Assembly (NCBI GenBank): GCA_026545225.1
Contig: CM048853.1
Span: forward strand, 44,842,755-44,906,754
DNA length: 64,000 nt
Source of the DNA: Cornus controversa
Lineage: Eukaryota > Streptophyta > Magnoliopsida > Cornales > Cornaceae
Direction of reading: 5' to 3'
In this document: positions 45,471 through 64,000 of the stretch, piece by piece
Layout: every line of letters starts with the position of its first letter
How positions within the stretch are numbered: position 1 is the first letter of the stretch
The notes under the pieces: generated by a model
Told to the model about the DNA's origin: nothing
What the model saw: the letters and a program-made list of their open reading frames with translations, nothing else
Databases searched by the model: none
Position numbers and translations under genes: made by a program

Positions 45471-47640
45471 AAAATGATAGAAGTTAATTATAAATGACAA
45501 TTCAAGTCGGTTAAATTTAATAAAAAGAGGACATAATTCAAATTTAATAAAAAATTATTAAAATTTGACTAAAAGGAGTGATGGACTATAAAAATCAAAC
45601 CATTTCTTAAGTGAATTTTTAACTTATTCATGATAAAACTATTAACCACAACATCTTTCAATTATTTTATATTTTCAAACTCTTTTGAACATAAAACTGT
45701 TTTTTTATAAAACAAAAATTAGGCAAATTTTTGTGCTCTCAAACTTTTAAAAGTTTAATTTCATGTATTTTTAGTAAGCCTCCCTCCTGTAGAACTTCTA
45801 AAAACAACAATTGTATTTTCACTATACTTCGTATTAGATTATAATTAAGGTTTCGTTTGTTTCAATGTAAAATATTTTTTAAAAAAAAAATAGGCGTTTG
45901 ATTGCATATTTTAAAAGAAAAAATGTTAGCTTGATTGATACTACCGAATACTAAAAAAATTGTAAAATATTTTATGTCGAAACAAATGGAGCCTAAGTTT
46001 TATTTTTTATTTTTACTCATTGTTATTTTCTAAAAAATATATATTTTCCTTCGAGTTGCCTGTCACGTCCCTCTCTTCGGTTCTTCTAACTCATTTGAGT
46101 CTTAAGCATATCCAGGTTAGTCATCAAACTGTTTGTGCATATTGTAGTTCTAATTCCATCTATATATATTCATCTGTGGCATCATTGCTTATTTAGGTAT
46201 GTATGCTTATTCAGGAAGTAAGGATACTTAAGGATACTTCATAATAATGATGTATATTCTACTGTTTCAAAAGAAATTTATATGAATAATCTGAGCTAAA
46301 TATATGTTGATGATTAAAATTTGAAACATCATACATGAATATGTCTAATTCTTTAATCTATTTAAATATATTTGTCTATTTTTATTTATAAATTTGTTTG
46401 GTTATTAATTGTTTGATGATGGATTGAAATATTTATGTAATGTAGTCTTTTATTTGTTGAATAATGAGTATATATTAATATATTATTTTATAGTTGTATT
46501 CTCGTCGGTATCTGTGTCCTGTTTATTTAAAAAATTTGTATAGTCATGTTATACTCGTATCCGATCTTCCTAACTTGTAACTTATTTGAGTACCGAACAC
46601 ATTGAGGTAGGTCAACAAACTTTTTGCGCATACTATATTTCAACAAATTTATTTGGAAATTGCTTCATGTTTTTTTTTAAAAAAAATAATGGTGCAACTA
46701 AATTGTAATTGTAATTTTTTTCCCATGGCATTAGGTATTGCTTCAAGTAGTTTAAATGGAAAAAATTATATTTGCAGTAGTGATAAAATTTAAATGATTT
46801 TCCTCCCCGGTAAGTACTATTCTTACTTATTTTTGGATGAATATTTACGATTGTTATTAGTAACTTCATTCGCTATGTCATTCTACGAAGTTATCAAAAC
46901 ATACACCAACATGTGATGGCATCCTAAGAAACGTATACGACTCTAATTATCATTGGCCTCGTCAAAAGAGTATACGACTCTAATTAAGTAATTATCATTG
47001 ACCTTGTCAAAAGAGTATTCGGCACATGGTCCGAAACTTCAAAAAATCATATTTAATGATAGACATGCATCTTTACTTAATGCAATGCATTTGGTATGTT
47101 AAAAAAAAAAAAATCTATTTTGGCTAGTGGTCACTGAGCCACAATGCGATTTCAACATACAAATTAAAATTATATTGTTTTGTTGTATTTTATGCCATTT
47201 TAGGTGATAAATATTTCATTTCATGAATTGTGAGCTTCAATGTTCACAAGAAATGTCATTGAACGATCTAATCGAAAATGATAGACAAGATTAATGCAAA
47301 GAGATCTCATAGCGACAAAAGCATGAGGACATATAATGTGGTTAATCAATAATTTTAAAAGAATTTTGATGTATTTGAAATAGATCTTTCATCTCTTCTA
47401 CTGTGTTAAACTTCTGAAATTATATACTTCTTACCTTGTTTGCTGCTTTTTTTATTTTTATTAATTTTATTGTAATTCTTATTTTAGTACACTTGTCTGC
47501 TACTTATTTTTTTTCTTAATTTTATTGTAGTTATTGGTCCTCTTCTGGCCTAGGAGTTGGCCTATGCTGCCAACCTTCAGGTCAATAGTTCGGGGATTGG
47601 TAAAGAGTTCCAATGATAACCTATGCTTTTAAATATGAAA
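45471..47640. other. Intergenic; one divergent repeat pair
   Basis: The stretch TCTTC.TAACT..TTTGAGT...CA.A...AGGT.AGTCA.CAAACT at about 46075-46140 recurs, diverged, at about 46565-46635. A further local repeat ATACGACTCTAATTA occurs at about 46936 and 46974. No coding signal. Confidence 0.4.
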
Positions 47641-47649
47641 ATTTATGAT

Positions 47650-48230
47650 GTAGGAGCATTCGAGTTGATGCTGAGCTGTCAGACGATACGTTGATGGCAC
47701 TGAAATACCTTGAATTGGCAGATCAGCGCAAAGATGACAGAAAGTCGTGACCTTGTCCTTAATTGGGGCAGTTTTGGGTACGTTTCGGTATTTCTGCCAT
47801 AACTTTGGCTACGAGTATCAGAATCGCCTTTATGATCACAATTCGGAAAGCTTATTTTGGCGCGCAAGTCATGGGCACCAAGTTATGCTGGGTGCATATT
47901 TTTTCGAAACCAAAATTTACTGTTTTCCCCTCCGAATCCCCAATTTTAGTTATTTCTTTCCTTTTTTAGTAATATTTATTTTGTTGATTAAGAAATGATT
48001 CTGTACTTGATTTGGGCCAGATTTTTGGTAGCTTCTTTCTTTTATTTCGTATTTTATTTTAGCACGATTATTGGAATCCTGCTATTTTTGGTAATGTTGA
48101 CGAATTTCAGCTATATAACCCAGCTTGTAGGCTAATGCTGGAATAATTTTGATTTTGAATATTGAATAGAAATTCCAGAGTTTTTTCTCTGAGTTTTTAG
48201 GCGATTCTCTTACATTCATTCTGTGAATTA
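47650..48230 (+). mobile_element. Probable LTR-retrotransposon remnant
   Basis: The composition (GTCATGGGCACCAAGTTATGC..., then GAATAGAAATTCCAGAGTTTTTTCTCTGAG) resembles the R-U5 end of plant LTRs. A short frame VDAELSDDTLMALKYLELADQRKDDRKS precedes it. Ends and family are not determined. Confidence 0.35.
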
Positions 48231-48733
48231 CCTGTTGTCATTAGCCTAAAGAATAATCACTCTTCTGTCCAGCATCAATTTATTTGAGAAATATTCATTT
48301 ACAGCTTAAGCAATGCACATAGTAGCTTGTGTGGAGACACTAAATGAATGAATTCTTTTTATATTTTAGTTGACAAAAAAACACAAAATAAAAGCTAGCA
48401 GAAATTTCAACCTTTCGATTAGTACATGACGTAGTGGTTGAAGCAAAAAACTTGTGTTTTGTTATAAAGGTAAATAAAGACAAGGTTAAAAATCGACTAA
48501 AAATGTTAAAAAGAAAAAATGGATATTGCTCCGAAAGTGTTGAAGCATGGTAGTGCGTTTGGTTGGAATGATAATACTAAAATAATAGATGCATGCGACG
48601 GTATGAAAGTGTTGAACAAAATATTTATATTATAAATTTTAAATTCTTTATGCGTGGACAGAGTTATCCGGATGCATGCAAAATTTGAAATGTGTCGCTT
48701 CTTTCATTTATGTGTGAAATTTTTGAAAAAAAT

Positions 48734-48980
48734 AGAGGGGCGTAGTCAAAATTTTAAACAAGTGAATACGATGTAAGAGCTTAAGAAATTTAAACAAGTG
48801 GATTACGTACTATCTTACTAGTAAAATACAGAGCTCTTTTATTACCATATAAATCTTGTAAGTTATATAAATTGCACTAAGACCCAAAAAATAATTTTAT
48901 TTATCATATGTATAGGAAATTCTTTTAAAAATTTAGTAGGTACGTCTGTACTCACTTAAGACTCAATAACTTTGCCCCTG
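48734..48980. mobile_element. MITE-like repeat, copy 2 (GGGGC.AAGT ends)
   Basis: Left AGAGGGGCGTAGTCAAAA and right, inverted, ACAGGGGCAAAGTTATTG. About 247 bp, no coding, same family as 1222-1490. Confidence 0.5.
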
Positions 48981-50140
48981 TCCATGAGCAACAACAACTA
49001 AGAGTGCAAAAAAAATTCGTCACTGTACAATGGGAAGAAGAGAATTAAAAATTGAGCACAATCAACATTTATAGAGGTGCCTCTTTGTCAAAGGCTAGTA
49101 AAAGAAATACATCAAAATATGATAAATTGAATAAGAATATTAATGTCATTGTTCACTCACTAACTTTGATTGCAAGTGCATTGAATGGAGTTTAAATTGT
49201 TACTAAGAAGGGTATTGTAGATGCTCAAAAACGTAACGATATAAACGACTGAGACAATAATACTCAAGATCAAAAAGAGGTTGTAGATAAGTACTATATA
49301 CAATTTAATATGATGAATACAAGTACAGAGTTCTTATGCCCATTTTTCTTCAGCACCTTCTTTTCTCTTTTTTCCTTTATTTATAGGACTTTTCTTTTTG
49401 TCCCTTTCTTCCATTTGGACATGTCTCTTTCGTTATTATGTTTGTTGGGTCTTTCTGGGCTTCGAATGTGGACGGATGATATTTGTCTTCTAAAGCAGAA
49501 TGTGGCTGGGTTTGATGATGGTTTAGCCAAGTGGGGTGTGTAGGTATGTCGCGTCTTTTGTTGGCGGCCCACGTCATTTTGATTTGTGTTCGGTTTGGGC
49601 TTGAGGGAGTGGTGTTTGGGTGTATGTCGTGTAGGTTCAATCTGGATGAGTGGTTGAGTTTGTGGACTTAGTATTTTGGTCCGATGTTATGGGCCTCTTG
49701 GGGGATCCACAGTAGACTTTGATTCTATTCAAGTGAAGAAATATTTTAGGAGTTAAAGATGGACAAAATTGATAATGCCTTTATTTTTTTCGCTTATAAC
49801 TTCCTTATTTTGTATTATAGTGAAAGAATTTTTAGTGGTCAGATGAGATGTGCAAGGGTTAGCTCATGACTTCTCAGAATAGATGAATTGGTTCTTAATC
49901 GTTTTGCCATCCCGACCAATGAATTATTAAGAAACTTGTTTGTCATGAAATTGAAGCCATGTTTTCATTAGTAGAGTCAAACACTTTATATTTTAGTTTA
50001 ATTTTTATCATGTTGGGAATGGTACTTGAATAAGTTAGTTTTTTCTTTTAAATAATAAATAACAAAACATTATGTAAATGTTTATGCTCATTTATTTTAT
50101 TTTTTTGTGTCTACCCGACAAACTTTTCTGTAGTATTTGG
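48981..50140. other. Intergenic, nothing recognised
   Basis: The minus strand at 49060-49075 has CTCTATAAATG, a lone TATA-like motif with no gene after it. Open frames at 49310-49640 have no known domain. Confidence 0.35.
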
Positions 50141-50142
50141 TT

Positions 50143-50375
50143 TTCTACAAAAGAGTTTTATATGCTTATGCTTATGGTTTTTTTTTTTTTGTTAGCAATA
50201 AATCATTCTTGATTTTAGTTTTTAATGAATGCAAATTATATAATTTGTTGTTGCGGTTTTCTATCAAAGAGTTTTATATACTTATGATTTTCTTTTGTTT
50301 TTTGTTAGCAATAAATCATTCTTCATTTTAGCTTTTAATGAATGCAAATTATAATATAATTCGTTGTTGCTATTT
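50143..50375. repeat. Tandem repeat, two units of about 116 bp
   Basis: TTTTCTA.AAAAGAGTTTTATAT.CTTATG...GTTAGCAATAAATCATTCTT.ATTTTAG.TTTTAATGAATGCAAATTATA occurs twice. Confidence 0.85.
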
Positions 50376-50599
50376 GTTAAGTTATTTTTTTTATTGACAC
50401 ATTTTACAATTTCATTTTTATATAATCATATTTTAAAACAAAATTTTTATTTATTATTTTAAAAAAAGCAAAGATAGTTTAATAGTATTATTTTCATTTC
50501 AAATTCCACTTTATATTCAAACTAAGAAATAATTAAATCCAATTTGTTCCAAATATAATTCCATTTCAATTTTTGGTGGAGCGAAAAATCTCAATCATC

Positions 50600-52255
50600 A
50601 AAGACAAGGTGGGTACGCTGGGACAGGATGTGCTCTCATAAGATGGAGGGTGGGCTGGGTTTCAGGAATTTAGAAACTTTTAACATGGTTCTCTTAGCCA
50701 AGTTAGCATGGCGGTTGGAAGTTGAGGAACCTTCTTTGTTGGTTAAGTCTCTTAAACAAAAATATTTTGGGTAGTGCTCTTTTTTTAGTTCGGATTGTAA
50801 AAAAGGGGCATCATAGATTTGTAAGAGCCTTCATGCAGCTAAGTATGTGATTGCAGCAGTAGTGAAATAGTGAATTGAAGATGGAAAGTTAGTTAACATT
50901 TGGTCTGATTCATGGTTGTTGGGCTCGTATAATTGTAAAATCACATCAATGCCTGGAAATTACTATTTGCGAAAGGTTGTAGATCTCATTGATCATGAGA
51001 GAGGCTGCTGAAAAACTGATGTTGTTGATCGGTGTTTCGATCGAAAAGATAGGGAGAAGATTTTACAAATTTCTGTGAGAGTTACGACAGGAAAAGATGA
51101 GAAAGTATGACTGCCTCGGGAAGTTCTACTGTTAAAAGTGCATATTTTTTGGCTCTCGATATTATTACTGGTTCTCACGCAAAGGATGTTTTGGCAGCTT
51201 TGGCCAGCAATTATGAAAAATCTGGGTTGATGTGTGGAAAATTCACTTTATTTGAAAGATCCAATTGTTACTGTGGCAGTCCCTTCATGAAAAAAATGCA
51301 GTAAATCTAAATCTTAAAAGGAGAGGTATGGTTATTCATTCCTTTTGCCGAAGGTGTGACTTAGAGAAAGAAACGGTTAACCATTTATTGTGTTTATGCT
51401 AGAGTCCAAAACAGTGTGGAAGTTGAGTCCCCTTTGAATCGATTTCGGAAGCTCCCCATCCATGCCATGGCAGAAGAGATGGGTATCTTTGGCGGAAGGT
51501 TGGCATGATGGCAATTGCTTCCCAGAATGTGGAGGTCTGACCTCATATCTGTGTTGGCACATTTGGAAAAACCGTAATGATCAGACCTTGAACTCCATCG
51601 GAATGGAGCCTTGTGTGATTGTTGAGAGAACTGTTCACGATTTTTTTGAAGTCAAAGTGATTAGAAATCAACTTAAGCAGCTTAACCCCTTGCCTTTTAT
51701 TTCCCCTTCTTCGTATTAGAAGTGATCACCTCCTCCTATGGGTTTTGTCAAATTGAATATTGATGCCTCTTTTGACTAGGCTCGAAAAGAAAGTAGAGGC
51801 GCTACTGTCCTTTGGGACCATGAGGGTGTTTTGCAAAAAAATGTCTCCATTGCTTTTGATTATGTTCACTCTGCTTTAGTGGCTGAGGGTTTGATTTTTC
51901 GTGGTGTAATTATGTTTTGCTTGGAGTGAAATTTGTCAAATGTTTTCATTGAAGGAGATTGTCAATATGTTTTTAGCCTCGTGTTTGCTGAAGAAGCTCT
52001 GTGTTCAATCTTGGCAGATTGTAAGGCTCTTCTTAGGCTTTGCAAAAGTGTCCAGCTCCAATGGGTTCCAAGAATGGGGAATAGAGCAGCGTATGAAGCT
52101 TGTCATGCTGCTCCTCGCTCTTTTGGGTTGGTTTCTTATTGGAATTTTGTGCCTCCTGATATCTCTCAGGCTCTGTTTGAAGATGTCTGTTTTGCGGTGT
52201 AGTTGTAATTTCTATAATGTTTGCTTCGATTTAAAAAAATAAATAAAAAAATTTC
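50600..52255 (+). mobile_element. L1-type LINE, 5'-truncated: RT end, zf-RVT, RNase H and A-rich tail
   Basis: Frames in order: KMEGGLGFRNLETFNMVLLAKLAWRLE (RT C-terminus), a zf-RVT-like part around 51120-51400, YLCWHIWKNRNDQTLN (51550), then a plant-L1 RNase H-like domain PPMGFVKLNIDASF (51737) ... NVFIEGDCQYVFS ... LQWVPRMGNRAAYEACHAA to the stop near 52202. It ends in an A-rich tail at 52233-52252. Several stops break it. It ends about 500 bp before the MIRO2 start. Confidence 0.88.
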
Positions 52256-52570
52256 TATTTTGTTCGATTTATTAAACGGTGCACCAACTGCGCAAGCATA
52301 GCCAATTATATCTCTGTCGGTCACGGTGCTACACCGGAGTACGTTCTCTCTAGGTCCCAACCGTCAATCGCAAACAATCCTTATCAGCCACAACCACTCA
52401 CAGAGGGCTCCATCGAAGCTCTGTGATATCAGTCCAAACCACTCAAGACCCCTCCTCTTCAAATCATCATACCTTCTTCCCCAAGCTTCGCCACCACCCC
52501 GTCCTAGGGTTTCGGTGGCCCTCCAACCCCTAACTACAAAGCCACACATATCTACACACACTTACTTGTA

Positions 52571-52592
52571 TGTGTGTATATATATATATATA
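52571..52592. repeat. (TA)n / (TG)n microsatellite in the MIRO2 leader
   Basis: TGTGTGTATATATATATATATACG. Confidence 0.9.
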
Positions 52593-52683
52593 CGTATACA
52601 TTTATTTGGTCCATTTTATTCAATCTTAGGGAACAAGTCTAGGGTTTTTGTTACCAAGTCCGCCACTAACGTTTCTCTCTCTG

Positions 52684-52685
52684 TG

Positions 52686-52718
<33 letters not shown>

Positions 52719-52722
52719 GTTC
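52684..52722. repeat. (TATATG)n repeat in the MIRO2 leader
   Basis: About five copies of TATATG just upstream of the MIRO2 start codon. Confidence 0.9.
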
Positions 52723-52761
52723 TGTATGTTGATTTAGGGTTTTGAATATCTTGCAGTTATA

Positions 52762-61741
<8,980 letters not shown>

Positions 61742-61799
61742 GTAAGTCTTATTTTATGCACCATGCGGCTTGTTAACCTTCCTAACCTGTGCACTTAGT

Positions 61800-63000
61800 G
61801 ATCTTCTTTGTACATCTAAACCATTTTAAACAATTTTTTCTCAATTTATCTTCAATTGGTATTACTTCAACTATTTCACAAATGTGCTAATTTCTAATTC
61901 TATCATTTCTTGTCTGTCATTTATCCATTTCAACATTCGCATCTCTGCTACACTCACTTTATGAATATGTCTCTTAGATACCCAACATTCTATTCTATAA
62001 AGTATAATTGATTGAATAGTTGTTTATAGAACTTCGACTAACTTCATCTCCAATTCTCCTTCAATGTGAATAATTGAGCCTAAATAACGAAAATGTTCAC
62101 TTTTTTTGTATTTCTTGATTGTCAATCTTCACTGCCTCCCTATTTGTATTTCTAGATTTTCTAAAATCACACTTCATATATTTAGTTTTATTCCTATTTA
62201 TCTTAAACCTTTTTAATTCTAGAGCTTCCCTCTAGACCTCCAATTTGACACTATCCTTACTCTAGTTTCATCAATTAAAACGACGTCATCAGCAATAATA
62301 TACACCATTCAATCTCATCCTGAAAGTGTAGTTCATCCATAACTAAGTCAAAAAGATATGGGCTTAATGTTACCCTCGATGTAAACCTACAGTTTTTTGG
62401 AAATTCACTTGTTTCCCCTACAGTTGATCTAACTATTGTCACACATCCATCATACATGTCTTTTATTGTATCAATATATCCTTTTGTGACTTTCTTTTCT
62501 AGAACCCTCCATATTAAACCTTTAGGTACTAGGCTTTCTCTAAAACAATAAAAACCATATGAATATCTTTCTTCTCACTATATCTTCCCATTAGTGTCAT
62601 CAATAAATAAATTGTCTCCATCGTTGATCTCTCCGGCCTGAATCCAAATTGATTTTCCAACACTTCAGTTTCTTGTCTTAGTCGTTTAATCACTCGCTCC
62701 TAAAGTTTCATAAGATAACTCATTAACTTAATACCATTTTAATTAGTACAACCTTGTATATCTCCTTTATTTTTTCACATTGGTATTAGAATACTTTTGC
62801 ATTGCTCATCAGACATTCTCTTAATTGCTTATTATTTTTTTTTTTCTCGGTAAGGATATTCTCTTAATTGTTATCATCTTACTGATCAATTCTTTTAGCT
62901 AGGACACAGTATCATTCCCTAAACACTTCAAAAGCTCAATAGGAATGTCATCCGGTCTTAAAGCCCTTCCCGATTTCATTTTTCTTGGTACATTTAAGTG
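61800..63000 (-). mobile_element. RTE-type LINE remnant in MIRO2 intron 10
   Basis: On the minus strand LSPYLFDLVMDEL.....QDEI.WC followed by ADDVVLIDETR..... and KLE..R..L..KG matches the RT core of plant RTE elements (LFADDIVLIDET). 5' and 3' extents are approximate and it is full of breaks. Confidence 0.75.
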
Positions 63001-64000
63001 ATGAAATAGTAAAAGTAATAGCTTAAAAGTAGTAGTAGTAGTATAAAAATGTTTTAAGACATATTAAGAACATTGTAGTGTAGTTGAAACAAGAAAAGAA
63101 CGTTAATAGTCCACCATGGGTCAATTAAGAAAATTCATAGATCAGTATAGAAAGTATATAAGCTACTAATTGGCTTGAGTACAATCCCGAAAACTACTAA
63201 ACCAAGTCTGATTCAAACTTTTAACATGTGGAATCTCTATCCAAATTAGGAACTTGTAAAAGTATACTTTTTTTGGCAAATAAATCCTCAAACCCAATAA
63301 TGACTTAGATCCTTCTTGTAAGAGATACAATACAAAGCCAAACAAAACATCCCTGGCTTGTATATTATTAATATGCCCCTGCACAAACTAATGGCGTATG
63401 TAATTGCTTGGACTTGCTTTCCTCATCTTGTTGCTCCTCCATCAAGAAGATTAGGAAATAGAAGATGAAAACAATACAGTGTAGGGAAGAGGAAGAAGAG
63501 AGATATGGTGAAGAACAAAGTTATTTGTTACCTTTATTGGTGGTCGGAACAGTTTTTACTAGGCATCCACAATCAAGAAGAGAGGAAGAAGAAAATTGTA
63601 GGGATCAAAACTCTAAAACCCACACAATTTCAGAAGCCTGGTATTTTGTACTATAAAACTATTATTTCATTGACATGTTTGCAGTAATATTCCTGTCATG
63701 CCCTAAGATTGATTTCATCTCTCTCTCATCCACTGCCTAAATCTGAGGTGTGAACAAAAACAATCTCCAAAAACACGCATATGGACTATCAAGTTGGAAT
63801 ACATTAACTAATAATAGGGAAATAGAAAACCAGATATAATGATAATCTGTACCTCAATAATGTTGTCTGTGTCATGAGGCTTTCAAGGATTCAACCTACC
63901 TGGATGCCTTAAACAATGGGTATGACACAGTGGAGAGATAGGAACCTTGGCATTTATATAATACTAACTTTTTTTCCCCTAGTTTACATAATACTAACTT
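63001..64000. other. Continuing MIRO2 intron 10
   Basis: I found no sequence matching the next expected MIRO2 exon (the segment after VIDQP, leading to TLILREIP), so the intron exceeds 2.2 kb. Includes a GA-rich patch around 63485-63600. No other feature seen. Confidence 0.5.

Noticed and set aside
52326-52745. 139-residue open frame just upstream of MIRO2
   Set aside because: It runs into microsatellite-coded Tyr/Ile/Cys/Val repeats and lies where the MIRO2 leader is expected; no recognisable domain.

Overview
The window is nuclear DNA from a dicot plant. It has AT-rich intergenic DNA, spliced genes with plant-type GT..AG introns, a TIR-type resistance gene (a class abundant in eudicots), plastid DNA copied into the nucleus, and every common class of plant transposon. 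I cannot name the species.

Layout. 1-822: the 5' end of a TIR-NBS-LRR resistance gene, reading off the left edge. 1.2-24 kb: a repeat-rich block. It contains a tRNA-type SINE split by a complete 573-bp TRIM. It also contains a remarkable nest: a small Copia-type LTR element (2496-13852) carries one solo LTR inside its left LTR and a 3.5-kb solo LTR in its body, and that second solo LTR carries a complete Athila/Tat-type element without coding genes (7090-12354). Every insertion except one has a perfect 5-bp target duplication. Further right are a LINE with a tandemly duplicated zinc-binding domain, a Tourist-like MITE, a TIR-bounded repeat pair, a plastid insert (23S rRNA plus rps2) and a SIRE/Maximus LTR.

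25.4-29.1 kb (minus): a broken SDR gene, the glucose/ribitol dehydrogenase homolog type, whose promoter still holds a cluster of ACGT/ABRE motifs. 30.4-32.8 kb (plus): an intact two-exon GPI-anchored protein gene of the At5g19250 type. 34.8-35.0 kb (minus): a small CLE peptide gene, CLE27-like, whose 5' flank is tandemly duplicated. 38.6-43.9 kb (minus): an intact four-exon peroxisomal adenine nucleotide carrier. 52.8 kb to the right edge (plus): the first ten coding exons of a MIRO2-type mitochondrial Rho GTPase, with two LINE remnants (minus) and a young SINE in its introns and one apparent GC-AG intron.

The host genes are unrelated housekeeping, signalling and defence genes with no operon-like logic. 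The interest lies in the transposon stratigraphy, the gene-structure oddities and the hairpin at 38.0 kb. I see no sign of a new multi-gene system. All calls come from reading the sequence and from memory of the families; no database search was run.
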